Below, piece after piece: positions 1 to 7,981 of a stretch of DNA of 46,418 nucleotides. A program made the position numbers and the translations under genes. How positions within the stretch are numbered: the first letter of the stretch is position 1; each line of letters starts with the position of its first letter. The stretch spans positions 1 to 46,418 of the forward strand of contig CAITOF010000059.1 of the NCBI GenBank assembly GCA_903893945.1, given 5' to 3'. This stretch comes from an uncultured Oxalobacteraceae bacterium. Lineage in GTDB: Bacteria; Pseudomonadota; Gammaproteobacteria; Burkholderiales; Burkholderiaceae_D. A model generated the notes under the pieces. It was not told the origin of the DNA and ran no database searches. It saw nothing but the letters and a program-made list of their open reading frames with translations.

Positions 1-3
1 CGA

Positions 4-453
4 TCAGTAACATTGAGGCCGTATCGTACCATCAACCGCTTTTCGTGTTCGGAGTGCACCAACGCCACTATTTGCAATTTTCTCGTCGTCCAAATTCTTC
101 AACTGAGTGACCTTCTTAGCCCTCACCTTTTTAACCTTCGGCAATTGGGCGTCGTCGTTTAAATTTTGATTATTTTTTATAAGACTGGCTTTTTTGACGC
201 GACTTGTAACATTCTGTGCCGCAACCTCTTCCTGCGCGCGTAGCGCATCAACCCAGGCCTTCATGTCCGATGCCCGCCATCCCACCGAATTTGCTCCAAT
301 CCGCAACTTTTCAGGAAAATCAGCATCGTAATAAGGTGATTTCTTGTTGCACCTATTTAAAATTGTATTTTTAGATAATCCTGTTATGTTAACAACATCA
401 ATCATTCTAAGCATTGATTCATCACGTATGTTATTTTTATTTTCAGGCATCAT
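4..453 (-). CDS. AlpA-like helix-turn-helix regulator
   Basis: A 149-residue protein whose N-terminal half looks like the AlpA/MerR-type winged helix of phage and island regulators: a 'DVVNITGLSKNTIL' helix-turn-helix at residues 19-32, then 'FPEKLRIG' and 'VGWRASDMKAWV' at about 46-68, the usual order in the AlpA family. The C-terminal half is lysine-rich, low in complexity and unrecognised. Two ATGs lie in tandem at the start, preceded by a weak GGGA. AlpA proteins typically activate excision or other genes of integrated elements. The gene sits about 520 bp from the 3' end of tRNA-Thr, which fits a tRNA-inserted element continuing left of the window. Fold assignment is fairly sure; the target is unknown. 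Confidence 0.7.
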   Translation of the reverse strand: MMPENKNNIRDESMLRMIDVVNITGLSKNTILNRCNKKSPYYDADFPEKLRIGANSVGWRASDMKAWVDALRAQEEVAAQNVTSRVKKASLIKNNQNLNDDAQLPKVKKVRAKKVTQLKNLDDEKIANSGVGALRTRKAVDGTIRPQCY

Positions 454-923
454 TTATCCCATTCTTATTTGCAATACCAAATGGAATAATATACTGCACA
501 ATGCGGTCCAACAAAATCCTCTAAGCAAATAACACTTCAACTACATAACGTATTCAGCCGGTACAATTCAGGTCAGCAGGCTCATCGTTCAGGGTAATGA
601 CGCCTACTTTTGGATGCCACAACGCACCGCGACAACGTATCAATAGGGGCATTTTTGTTTTTGTTGGTACTTTTGTTGGTACTTATAAAATATTTCAATA
701 ACAAACCAAGTAAATACAGGCATCACAAGCCACTCTTAGGTTCCTGTCGGTGCACCAATAGATTGAAATACAACTTAAAACCGGCGTACTCCAGAGATCG
801 GGTTGGCTGTGTGCGTCGGTCGATTCTGTTATCGGCATAAAATCGTTAAGTACGCCTGATAACCCATCACCAAGTAAATCATCGCCATCTGGCTACGTGA
901 TGAGCTTTCCGCACAAAACGCCT
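454..923. other. Non-coding stretch between the AlpA-like gene and tRNA-Thr
   Basis: About 470 bases without a convincing gene. A plus-strand frame at 610-840 starts with TTG, has no ribosome-binding site and reads through a tandem repeat. A 32-codon minus-strand frame lies at 554-652. Neither resembles a known protein. The stretch holds a perfect tandem 12-bp repeat at 659-682. It is most likely the attachment-side flank of an integrated element, but no duplicated tRNA 3' end is visible in it. Confidence 0.4.
659..682. repeat. Two tandem copies of a 12-bp repeat
   Basis: The unit TTTTGTTGGTAC occurs twice in perfect tandem (659-670 and 671-682), about 290 bp from the 3' end of tRNA-Thr. Short direct repeats beside an attachment site can be integrase arm-binding sites; that reading is inference. 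Confidence 0.6.
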
Positions 924-958
924 CAAAAAGCAAAAAGCCCAGTCACATGGACTGGGCT
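924..958 (-). terminator. Intrinsic terminator downstream of tRNA-Thr
   Basis: A perfect 9-bp stem (936-944 with 950-958, 5-base loop) is followed on the minus strand by a T-rich run (TTTTTGCTTTTTG). It lies 17 bp past the tRNA 3' end and probably ends the sspB/tRNA transcript. Confidence 0.8.
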
Positions 959-974
959 AAGTGCTTGAATTGAT

Positions 975-1050
975 TGGTGCCGACTGCAGGACTTGAACCC
1001 GCCACCCCCTGATTACAAGTCAGGTGCTCTACCAGATGAGCTAAGTCGGC
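975..1050 (-). tRNA. tRNA-Thr (anticodon TGT)
   Basis: A 76-nt cloverleaf can be drawn on the minus strand: 7-bp acceptor stem GCCGACT/AGTCGGC, D arm GCTC/GAGC, anticodon stem CCTGA/TCAGG with loop CTTGTAA (anticodon TGT, reading ACA), variable loop GGGTG, T arm GCGGG/CCTGC with loop TTCAAGT, and encoded CCA. It lies 25 bp downstream of sspB on the same strand and is followed by a terminator. Its 3' end faces the AlpA-like gene, the usual geometry for tRNA 3' ends used as integration sites. Confidence 0.97.
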
Positions 1051-1075
1051 AAAACTGAAAGAACGACATTCTACC

Positions 1076-1543
1076 TTATTTTATGATTGTTAAGCTAGGC
1101 TTTTTCCGGACTTCTTTTGTGTCTTTATCTACTTTCGCGGGATTTTTTTCATCATTTGTCACCGCCAAACCGATTGTTGAATTTTCACTTTGCTTATTTT
1201 CAGACAACTCATCACTGTGTGCCAAATCGGCGCTCACATCAAAGGCCATGCCCTGGCCATTTTCCTTGGCATAGATTGCTGTCACGGACGACACCGGCAC
1301 ATAGATATCCCGTGAGACGCCGCCAAAACGGGCTTTGAACGTGATTGCCTCGTTATCCATATGCAGGCCACTGGTCGCACTGAAGGTGATATTTAAAACG
1401 ATCTCGCCGTTGCGTACAAACTCCATCGGCACACGCACGCCATTTTGTACTTTAACTGCCAGGTAGGGTGTAAAACCGTTGTCCGTACACCATTCATACA
1501 GGGCACGGATCAGGTAAGGCTTGGTAGAAACAGTATCGGACAT
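1076..1543 (-). CDS. sspB: ClpXP protease specificity-enhancing factor SspB
   Basis: SspB is a dimeric cytoplasmic adaptor that binds ssrA-tagged peptides and hands them to ClpXP. The folded N-terminal domain (residues about 1-105) carries family features: 'PYLIRALYEWCTDNGFTPY' at the start, 'NITFSATSGL' and 'ITFKARFGGVSRDIYVPVSSV' strands. A long polar linker follows, and the C-terminus ends 'RKKPSLTIIK', matching the short ClpX-binding tail of SspB (E. coli ends with a similar R-x-x-P-x-L-x-x-x-K). At 155 residues it has normal length. It lies 66 bp downstream of sspA, the usual pair, and just upstream of tRNA-Thr. No strong ribosome-binding site is seen at the ATG. Confidence 0.93.
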   Translation of the reverse strand: MSDTVSTKPYLIRALYEWCTDNGFTPYLAVKVQNGVRVPMEFVRNGEIVLNITFSATSGLHMDNEAITFKARFGGVSRDIYVPVSSVTAIYAKENGQGMAFDVSADLAHSDELSENKQSENSTIGLAVTNDEKNPAKVDKDTKEVRKKPSLTIIK

Positions 1544-1565
1544 AATTCTGTTCGCTTCATCAAAT

Positions 1566-1592
1566 TGGCAATCTGATTTGCGCAGATTGCCG
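1566..1592 (-). promoter_or_regulatory. Hairpin between sspA and sspB
   Basis: A perfect 9-bp inverted repeat (1567-1575 with 1583-1591, 7-base loop) lies between the sspA stop and the sspB start. On the minus strand it is followed by AATTTGATG, so it is at best a weak terminator. It could tune how much sspA message continues into sspB, or stabilise the sspA 3' end. Confidence 0.45.
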
Positions 1593-1609
1593 TTCGTCCT
1601 GCATTAACG

Positions 1610-2221
1610 TTAGCGGCGCATGACTTTTTCAGACGGGGTCAGGGCTTCTATATAAGCTGGGCGGGAAAAAATGCGTTCAGCATATTTCATCAGGGGTGCT
1701 GCTGTTTTTGAAATTTCAATGCCGTAATGATCCAGACGCCACAACAGCGGCGCTATCGCGACATCCAGCATGGAAAATTCTTCACCCAGCATGTATTTGT
1801 TCTTGATAAATAACGGAGCCAATGTCGTCAGGCGGTCACGGATTTCTGCCCGTGCTTTTTCCAATGCCTTGCTTGAACTTCCCGACTTGTCGTTTTCCAG
1901 TGTATGAACATGGATGAATAATTCTTTCTCAAAATTAAACAACATCAACCGGGCACGCGAACGCATCAGCGGATCGGCAGGCATCAGTTGTGGATGTGGA
2001 AAACGTTCATCAATATATTCGTTGATGATGTTTGACTCATACAGAATCAGATCGCGCTCAACAAGAATTGGCACCTGGCCGTAGGGATTCATTGTTGATA
2101 TGTCTTCTGGCTTGTTGAACAGATCAACGTCACGAATTTCAAAGTCCATTCCTTTTTCAAACAACACCAGGCGACAGCGTTGCGAGAATGGGCAAGTAGT
2201 ACCCGAATAGAGAACCATCAT
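1610..2221 (-). CDS. sspA: Stringent starvation protein A, glutathione-transferase fold
   Basis: SspA binds RNA polymerase and affects transcription under starvation and acid stress; it has a glutathione-transferase fold without needing transferase activity. The 203-residue protein shows a thioredoxin-like N-terminal domain (residues 1-80) with 'TTCPFSQRCR' after the first strand, the cis-proline segment 'GQVPILVERD' and 'LYESNIINEYIDE', then an all-helical C-terminal domain. The ATG at 2221 has AAAGGA ten bases upstream; a second in-frame ATG follows immediately. It lies between petC and sspB, the usual betaproteobacterial order pet–sspA–sspB. Confidence 0.93.
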   Translation of the reverse strand: MMVLYSGTTCPFSQRCRLVLFEKGMDFEIRDVDLFNKPEDISTMNPYGQVPILVERDLILYESNIINEYIDERFPHPQLMPADPLMRSRARLMLFNFEKELFIHVHTLENDKSGSSSKALEKARAEIRDRLTTLAPLFIKNKYMLGEEFSMLDVAIAPLLWRLDHYGIEISKTAAPLMKYAERIFSRPAYIEALTPSEKVMRR

Positions 2222-2245
2222 TTTTGCAGTTCCTTTAAAACAAAT

Positions 2246-2280
2246 AGGGTGAGGCCTTTTAAATTTTTAAGGCTCACCCT
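2246..2280 (-). terminator. Hairpin terminator after petABC
   Basis: AGGGTGAG(G)CCTT at 2246-2258 pairs with 2269-2280, giving a 12-bp stem with one bulged G. On the minus strand it is followed by ATTTGTTTT. It sits between the petC stop and the sspA start and probably separates the bc1 operon from sspA, possibly allowing some read-through. Confidence 0.6.
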
Positions 2281-2338
2281 GATAGTACAAACAGCGTACA
2301 ACAAATAGAAAAAAGTGGCGGTAAGCTGCCCTCTTCTA

Positions 2339-3094
2339 TTACTTAACTTCTTTCCAGTAAGACGCATTCAGACGCCACGCCAATACACTCAGCAAGCTCA
2401 ACCAGATCAGTACCCACACGCCAAGACGCTTGCGCGTGCTTTGTTGCGGCTCACCCATCCAGGTCAGATACGCGACCAGGTCAGCGACTTCACTGTCGTA
2501 TTCCGCGGCTGTCAACTTGCCAGGTGTAACCGTGTTGAATTTCTTGAATTCCAGCTTTTTGGTGTGGTCTTCCTCTTCCACTTCCTCAAATTCAGCACTT
2601 TTCACGCCTTGCAGCTCCCACAACACATGAGGCATGCCCACATTGGGGAATACCATGTTGTTCCAGCCTGTGGGTCGGGAATCATCCTTGTAATAGCTAC
2701 GCAGGTAGGTATAGAGCCAGTCAGGTCCGCTACCCAGTTCCGATGACTTGGAACGGGCAATCACGGACAAATCGGGTGGCGCGGCGCCAAACCATGCCTT
2801 GGCATCTTTGACGCTCAGATGGGTGGTCATCAACTCGCCCACTTTGTCACCGGCCAACAGCAGATTGTTTCTGATCTGGTCATCGGTCAGTCCGATATCT
2901 TTCAAACGGCTATAGCGCATGGATGCTGCGGAATGGCAATTCAGGCAGTAATTCACAAACAGCTTTGCGCCGTTTTGCAGTGCAGCCATATTGTTGGCGC
3001 GATCGGGTGCGTGATCCAGCGGGTAACCTTCACCTGCTAACGCCAATGCGGGCAGCAATACCAGGGTAGCGATAATTTTATTTAAAATTTTCAT
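2339..3094 (-). CDS. petC: Cytochrome c1 of the bc1 complex
   Basis: The c-type haem subunit of ubiquinol:cytochrome c oxidoreductase, passing electrons from the Rieske centre to soluble cytochrome c in the periplasm. Visible features of the 251 residues are a signal peptide (1-20, ending 'ALALA'), the haem attachment motif C50-L-N-C53-H54, a 'PPDLSVIARS' segment, a likely axial methionine in 'NVGMPHVLW', and a C-terminal membrane anchor ('LGVWVLIWLSLLSVLAW') with a short cytoplasmic tail. The ATG has AAGGGA about nine bases upstream. It is the last gene of petABC, 20 bp after petB. Confidence 0.96.
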   Translation of the reverse strand: MKILNKIIATLVLLPALALAGEGYPLDHAPDRANNMAALQNGAKLFVNYCLNCHSAASMRYSRLKDIGLTDDQIRNNLLLAGDKVGELMTTHLSVKDAKAWFGAAPPDLSVIARSKSSELGSGPDWLYTYLRSYYKDDSRPTGWNNMVFPNVGMPHVLWELQGVKSAEFEEVEEEDHTKKLEFKKFNTVTPGKLTAAEYDSEVADLVAYLTWMGEPQQSTRKRLGVWVLIWLSLLSVLAWRLNASYWKEVK

Positions 3095-3114
3095 TTCTTA
3101 TGTCCCTTTGGATG

Positions 3115-4524
3115 CTAGTGAGGCTTGAATGTGACGCGTTTTGGTACGGGCTTGAAGGTTCCCATTGCACTCCACCATGGCATCAACAGGAAAAACGCAA
3201 AGTATATTACTGCGCAAACCTGTGAAATCAGGTTACGGGTAGGTGAGGGTGCGTGCATACCCAGATACCCCAGGGTCAAAAATGCGATGGCAAAAACTAT
3301 AAAGACCGATTTATGCCAGTCAGGCCGGTAACGGATTGATTTCACCGGCGACTGATCCAGCCAGGGCATACCTGCCAGAATCATGACAGACGAACCGAAC
3401 AGAACCACGCCCCAGAATTTTGCCTCAAATCCGAATGGCATCATGCCGATGATAAGCACCAGCCCGACCGCTGCAATGGCTGCCTTGATTAGCGATGGCA
3501 GTGATGATTTCAGGTAAATCAGAATGACATACGCAACAATTCCACCCTGAACTATATAAAGGAAATCACTGGTGGTGGCACGCAGGATTGAATAGAACGG
3601 CGTGAAATACCAGGTTGGTGCAATTTCAGCAGGTGTTTTCAGTGAATCGGCCGGAATAAAATTATTCGATTCCAGAAAGAATCCGCCCATTTCGGGAGCA
3701 AAGAACACCACGGCACTGAACAGCACCAGGAATACCGTCACGCCGAAAATATCATGAAAGGTGTAGTAAGGATGCGAGGGAACGGCGTCCACCGGATGAC
3801 CGTCCGCGTCCAGATTTTCCTTGACTTCGATACCATCCGGATTGTTTGAGCCGACTTCGTGTAACGCGATCAGATGCGCCGCGACCAGACCTAACAGCAC
3901 CAGTGGAATTGCAATCACGTGGAACGAGAAGAAGCGATTCAATGTCGCATCGGAAACCACGTAGTCACCACGAATCCACAAAGACAGATCAGGGCCGATA
4001 AATGGAATGGCACCGAACAGGTTCACAATAACCTGTGCACCCCAGTAGGACATCTGACCCCAGGGCAGCAGGTAACCGAAGAAGGCTTCGGCCATCAGGC
4101 ACAGAAAGATCGCAAAGCCGAACAACCATACCAGTTCACGCGGTTTGCGATAAGACCCGTACATCAGGGCGCGTGCCATGTGCAGGTAAATGATGATGAA
4201 AAATGCCGAGGCGCCGGTTGAATGCATGTAACGTACCAGCCAACCCCATGGGACTTCGCGCATGATGTATTCAACCGAGGCAAATGCCAGGGTTGCATCA
4301 GGTTTGTAGTGCATGACCAGAAAAATACCGGTCACAATCTGGATCACCAGTACCAGCATGGCCAACGACCCGAAGATGTACCAGAAATTGAAATTTTTCG
4401 GTGCGTAGTACTGACCCCACTGGTCATTCCATAATTTGGTTAGCGGAAACCGGGAATCAACCCAATTTAACGACTTGTCGAGGACCGATGCGTCCGCTGG
4501 AAGTTTCTTCTCAACAAATGCCAT
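3115..4524 (-). CDS. petB: Cytochrome b of the bc1 complex
   Basis: The membrane core of complex III, with two b haems and the Qo and Qi quinone sites. The 469-residue protein has about eight hydrophobic helices. The haem ligands are visible as two histidine pairs: H101 and H115 ('HSTGASAFFIIIYLH') and H202 and H217. The second pair is 15 positions apart, one more than in mitochondrial-type proteins, which I recall as a beta/gamma-proteobacterial trait. The Qo-loop motif reads PTWY (303-306) where PEWY is classical. petB ends 20 bp before petC and starts 2 bp after the petA stop, so the three genes are surely one operon. Confidence 0.97.
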   Translation of the reverse strand: MAFVEKKLPADASVLDKSLNWVDSRFPLTKLWNDQWGQYYAPKNFNFWYIFGSLAMLVLVIQIVTGIFLVMHYKPDATLAFASVEYIMREVPWGWLVRYMHSTGASAFFIIIYLHMARALMYGSYRKPRELVWLFGFAIFLCLMAEAFFGYLLPWGQMSYWGAQVIVNLFGAIPFIGPDLSLWIRGDYVVSDATLNRFFSFHVIAIPLVLLGLVAAHLIALHEVGSNNPDGIEVKENLDADGHPVDAVPSHPYYTFHDIFGVTVFLVLFSAVVFFAPEMGGFFLESNNFIPADSLKTPAEIAPTWYFTPFYSILRATTSDFLYIVQGGIVAYVILIYLKSSLPSLIKAAIAAVGLVLIIGMMPFGFEAKFWGVVLFGSSVMILAGMPWLDQSPVKSIRYRPDWHKSVFIVFAIAFLTLGYLGMHAPSPTRNLISQVCAVIYFAFFLLMPWWSAMGTFKPVPKRVTFKPH

Positions 4525-4526
4525 GA

Positions 4527-5141
4527 TTAAGCCTCGCCTTTCTCGTCTTTACCAATCACGATTTTTGTGTCGGAAAGATACATGTGCGGTGGAACATCCA
4601 GGTTTTGTGGTGCGGGTTTGTTCTTGAATACGCGGCCCGACAAATCGAACGTTGAACCATGGCATGGGCACAAAAATCCACCTGCCCAGTCATCCGGCAA
4701 GGAAGGTTGTGCACCTTCAGTGAATTTTTTACTTGGCGAACAGCCCAGATGTGAACAGATGCCAATGGCAACCAGCACGTCCTGATGTTCCTTGCGCGAA
4801 CGGCTCTGCTTTTCGCAATACTCTGGCAGCGGCATGGTGTAAGGCTTCAGCGAATCCGGATCGGCAACCTTGTCCTGTGTCTTGTTTAAACTTGCCATCA
4901 TTTCTGGCGTTCGTTTAAGTATCCACACTGGTTTGCCGCGCCATTCTGCAGTCGTCATGTCGCCCGGTTTCAGGCTGGATATGTCGACCTCCACTGGTGC
5001 GCCAGCGGCTTTTGCGCGCTCAGAGGGTTGAAATGTACTTACAAATGCTCCTGTTGTAGCCAGACCTACAACACCACCCGCCGCACATGTTGCGACGAGC
5101 AAGCCGCGGCGGCCGGAATCGACCTGCTTTTCATTACTCAT
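4527..5141 (-). CDS. petA: Rieske iron-sulfur subunit of the bc1 complex
   Basis: Carries the high-potential [2Fe-2S] cluster that takes the first electron from ubiquinol at the Qo site. The cluster motifs are clear: 'CSHLGC' and 'CPCHGS', giving two Cys and two His ligands plus the disulfide pair. The N-terminus has a twin-arginine signal ('SGRRGLLVATCAAGG') that doubles as the membrane anchor, so export should use TatABC, also encoded in this window. I start at the ATG of MSNEKQ (5141; 204 residues), with GGGG six bases upstream, rather than a TTG six codons earlier. First gene of petABC. Confidence 0.95.
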   Translation of the reverse strand: MSNEKQVDSGRRGLLVATCAAGGVVGLATTGAFVSTFQPSERAKAAGAPVEVDISSLKPGDMTTAEWRGKPVWILKRTPEMMASLNKTQDKVADPDSLKPYTMPLPEYCEKQSRSRKEHQDVLVAIGICSHLGCSPSKKFTEGAQPSLPDDWAGGFLCPCHGSTFDLSGRVFKNKPAPQNLDVPPHMYLSDTKIVIGKDEKGEA

Positions 5142-5495
5142 ACCAACCCCATTCGTCAAAACTTGATTATTAAAAAAATTATAGTTTTTTGGTCTTACCC
5201 GAAAACAACCTCAAACAACGTGCAGCGCTCTTGTGTAAGTGCCTCTTTACAAACAGCAGCCCGACAGACTCCTAACAACCCGAAATTATAATTGAGCCAG
5301 AGCACGAATTAAAGAGAAACCTTGAAATACATGCAAGCCGGGTCTGGTTTTGATCGAAATAAATCAATTTTTATTCAATTTAATTAAATTTAAAACAACT
5401 AATTGAAAATTGATCCGATTCCCGGAAAAAGATTGATAATTTCACTACCCATGTAGAATATCAGTCTCACCCTTTTTTACAACCAAGGAGCAAGC
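5142..5495. other. Divergent petA / mscL promoter region
   Basis: About 350 AT-rich bases between two divergent genes, with no credible ORF. On the minus strand TATAAT occurs at 5178-5183 and again at 5285-5290, either of which could be a -10 for petABC; their -35 elements are poor. The plus-strand mscL promoter candidate is listed separately. Confidence 0.5.
5433..5459 (+). promoter_or_regulatory. Candidate mscL promoter
   Basis: TTGATA (5433-5438) and TAGAAT (5454-5459) resemble sigma-70 -35 and -10 hexamers but are 15 bp apart, shorter than ideal. They lie about 37 bp before the mscL start. Confidence 0.4.
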
Positions 5496-5921
5496 ATGTC
5501 GATGGTGCAGGAATTCAAATCATTTATTACTCGCGGTAATGTAGTTGATCTGGCAGTCGGTGTGATTGTCGGCGCTGCCTTCAGTAAAATCGTTGATTCA
5601 CTGGTTCAGGACATCATCATGCCGGTGGTGGGCAAAGTGGTGGGCGGACTTGATTTTGCCAATTACTACTTGCCACTTAATCATCAGGACACCGCGCTGA
5701 CGTTGGTCGAAGCCAAAAAACTCGGGGCCGTTTTCGCTTACGGCAATTTTCTGACCATCGTCCTGAATTTTCTCATTCTGGCGTTTATCATTTTTCAGAT
5801 GGTCCGGCTGGTCAACATTGCCAGAAAGGCCGCCGACGCCGAAGCGGCCGCGGTGGCGCCGCCGCCAACGCCGGAAGACGTCATGCTGCTGAGGGAAATT
5901 CGCGACTCATTAAAAAAATAG
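5496..5921 (+). CDS. mscL: Large-conductance mechanosensitive channel
   Basis: MscL forms a homopentameric inner-membrane pore that opens under extreme membrane tension to release solutes on osmotic downshock. The 141 residues have the typical layout: an amphipathic N-terminus ('[20 protein letters not shown]'), TM1 at about 16-45, a periplasmic loop, TM2 at about 82-106 ('[20 protein letters not shown]'), and a cytoplasmic helix with the conserved '[17 protein letters not shown]' ending. A good ribosome-binding site, AAGGAG, lies 6 bp before the ATG. It is divergent from petA and convergent with the Nif3-like gene 20 bp away, with no clear terminator between them. Confidence 0.96.
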   Translation: MSMVQEFKSFITRGNVVDLAVGVIVGAAFSKIVDSLVQDIIMPVVGKVVGGLDFANYYLPLNHQDTALTLVEAKKLGAVFAYGNFLTIVLNFLILAFIIFQMVRLVNIARKAADAEAAAVAPPPTPEDVMLLREIRDSLKK

Positions 5922-5941
5922 CCGGCGACCCTGGCTGCCGT

Positions 5942-6715
5942 TCATACCGGGTTCGGTATATCGACAAAATGATGCGTTATGCCGAACCGCTCAGCCAGCG
6001 CCCGACCCAGCGCGAGAATACCGTAGCGCTCTGTGGCATGGTGTCCACATGCCAGATAGGCAACACCGGACTCGCGCGCCAGGTGCACCGTCGGCTCGGA
6101 AATTTCGCCGGAAAGATACACACTGGCACCGGCCTGTACGGCGTCGCCAAGAAAATTCTGTGCTGCACCGGTACACCACGCAATGCGTCCCAGCAACTGC
6201 TCCGGTGAACCGATTAACTGTGGTGGACGTCCCAGTTTCAGTTCGATCCAGTCACGCAGATCGCCAACTGTCCGAAGCAGCGGGTTTAGTGCCGTTCCGT
6301 AACAGGCCAGTCCCTGTTCGGCAAATGTACCTTCCTGCCTGAACTCCAGCAACCGGGCCAATTGCGCGTTATTGCCCCATTCCGGATGCACATCGAGCGG
6401 CAAATGGTATGCAAACAGGTTCATTTCAGAATCAATTAGCTTTTTGATACGTTGATACTTCGGTCCGATCAGACAGGGATTTTCACCCCGCCAGAAATAC
6501 CCGTGATGAACCAGGATGCAGTCGGCCTTCAATTCAATTGCTTTTTCAATTAACGCCAAACTTGCGGTAACCCCTGTCACAATGATTTTTATTTGTTCTG
6601 CACCTTCCACCTGCAAGCCATTTGGACAATAATCATTCATTTTGGAAATTTGCAATTGATCCGCTAGAAATTGGCTTAATTCGCCCCTATTTACCTGTTT
6701 TGTTTTTGGGTTCAT
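5942..6715 (-). CDS. Nif3-like dinuclear metal protein
   Basis: A 257-residue member of the Nif3/YbgI family, cytoplasmic proteins that bind two metal ions and are widely conserved but whose reaction is uncertain (cyclohydrolase-like roles are often suggested). The metal-binding histidines are visible: 'LVHHGYFWRG' at about 73-82, 'AYHLPLDVHPEWGNN' at about 97-111, and 'CGHHATERYG' near residue 224. 'YCPNGLQVEG' in the N-terminal part is also a family signature. AAAGG lies about 11 bases before the ATG. It is divergent from the HtrA gene, only 31 bp apart, so the two promoters must overlap each other's leaders. Confidence 0.9.
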   Translation of the reverse strand: MNPKTKQVNRGELSQFLADQLQISKMNDYCPNGLQVEGAEQIKIIVTGVTASLALIEKAIELKADCILVHHGYFWRGENPCLIGPKYQRIKKLIDSEMNLFAYHLPLDVHPEWGNNAQLARLLEFRQEGTFAEQGLACYGTALNPLLRTVGDLRDWIELKLGRPPQLIGSPEQLLGRIAWCTGAAQNFLGDAVQAGASVYLSGEISEPTVHLARESGVAYLACGHHATERYGILALGRALAERFGITHHFVDIPNPV

Positions 6716-6746
6716 TTTTTATTTACCTTTCAATTCTTAAACTACT

Positions 6747-7943
6747 ATGCGACGACTCTGGTTATTATTTGCTCAAACGGCGACAGTCTGCCTGGCAATT
6801 CTGTTTATTGTAAGCACCCTGAAACCGGAATGGATCAACAGAATACCGACTTCAGGTCACGGTCTGCACTTCGCCACATCAACCCTCCCGATTACCGAAG
6901 CGCCGGTAAGCGCTGTCGCACCAGGCAGCTACCGCGATGCGGCAAAGCGCGCCATGCCGTCTGTTGTCAATATTTTCACCACCAAAGAAATCAAACAGAC
7001 CGTCAACCCGTTTTTCAACGACCCGCTGTTCCGTCACTTTTTTGGTAACCGGCCCAATCCGCGACCACAGAAACAGTCCAGCCTGGGTTCGGGGGTCATT
7101 GTCAGTACCACAGGTTATATCATTACCAACAACCACGTGGTCAATTCCGCTGACGAGATCGATGTGGTACTTTCTGACGGTCGCAAAGCGCTCGCCAAAG
7201 TCGTGGGAACGGATCCGGAGACTGATCTGGCGCTCATCAAAATCAATCTGCCCGACCTGCCGGCGATTACACTGGGTCATGTTGAAAACGCGAGTGTGGG
7301 CGATGTGGTGCTGGCCATAGGCAATCCGTTCGGTGTCGGACAAACCATTACCATGGGTATCATTTCTGCACTGGGCCGCAATCATCTGGATATCAACACC
7401 TTCGAAAATTTTATTCAGACCGACGCGGCCATCAACCCGGGTAATTCCGGTGGTGCGTTAATCGATACCAATGGAAATCTGATCGGAATTAACAGTGCGA
7501 TATTTTCCCAGAACGGCGGATCACTCGGCATCGGCTTTGCGATTCCGGTCAGCACGGTGAAGTCGGTCATGGACGGCATCATTACCAACGGTCATGTTAT
7601 TCGCGGCTGGATAGGCGTCGAACCCCAGGAAATCACCCAGGATCTGGCTGAAAATTTCGGTGTGAAAGAAAAGGAAGGTACTTTAATCGCGGGTGTCATC
7701 CGTGGTGGGCCGGCCGACAAGGCGGGTGTAAAGCCCGGTGACGTACTGGTTCAGGTCAATGATACCAAGGTGACGGACAAAGTCGCGATGATGAATCTGA
7801 TCGCCCAGTTGCCACCCGACAAAAAAGCCAAACTGACGTTCCTGCGCAAAGGCAAGGCGCTGGTACTGGACATATTGATAGGCGCCCGACAACAGCAGAA
7901 AACACTGCCTGGCGACGATGACGATGATGACGAACCCAGATAA
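6747..7943 (+). CDS. HtrA/Do-family periplasmic serine protease, DegS-like with one PDZ domain
   Basis: A membrane-anchored envelope protease. The 398 residues hold an N-terminal anchor (about 4-24), a trypsin-like domain with a visible triad H130 ('TNNHVV'), D160 ('ETDLALIK') and S234 ('NPGNSGG'), and a single PDZ domain (about 278-385). One PDZ plus an uncleaved anchor is the DegS/AlgW layout rather than the two-PDZ DegP layout; DegS-type enzymes sense misfolded porins and start the sigma-E response, but many such genes are simply labelled degQ. The last residues include six consecutive aspartates, which I do not know from the family. No ribosome-binding site is evident before the ATG. Confidence 0.92.
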   Translation: MRRLWLLFAQTATVCLAILFIVSTLKPEWINRIPTSGHGLHFATSTLPITEAPVSAVAPGSYRDAAKRAMPSVVNIFTTKEIKQTVNPFFNDPLFRHFFGNRPNPRPQKQSSLGSGVIVSTTGYIITNNHVVNSADEIDVVLSDGRKALAKVVGTDPETDLALIKINLPDLPAITLGHVENASVGDVVLAIGNPFGVGQTITMGIISALGRNHLDINTFENFIQTDAAINPGNSGGALIDTNGNLIGINSAIFSQNGGSLGIGFAIPVSTVKSVMDGIITNGHVIRGWIGVEPQEITQDLAENFGVKEKEGTLIAGVIRGGPADKAGVKPGDVLVQVNDTKVTDKVAMMNLIAQLPPDKKAKLTFLRKGKALVLDILIGARQQQKTLPGDDDDDDEPR

Positions 7944-7981
7944 CCTGTCTGGCGGGATTTTATGTTGGGGGCAATGAAACC

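Noticed and set aside
344..532. Plus-strand frame overlapping the AlpA-like gene
   Set aside because: Opposite strand of a recognisable gene; no support of its own.
554..652. Minus-strand 32-codon frame
   Set aside because: Too short and without a ribosome-binding site or similarity.
610..840. Plus-strand 76-residue frame with a hydrophobic stretch
   Set aside because: TTG start, no ribosome-binding site, the hydrophobic part comes from the T-rich tandem repeat, and there is no resemblance to any family.
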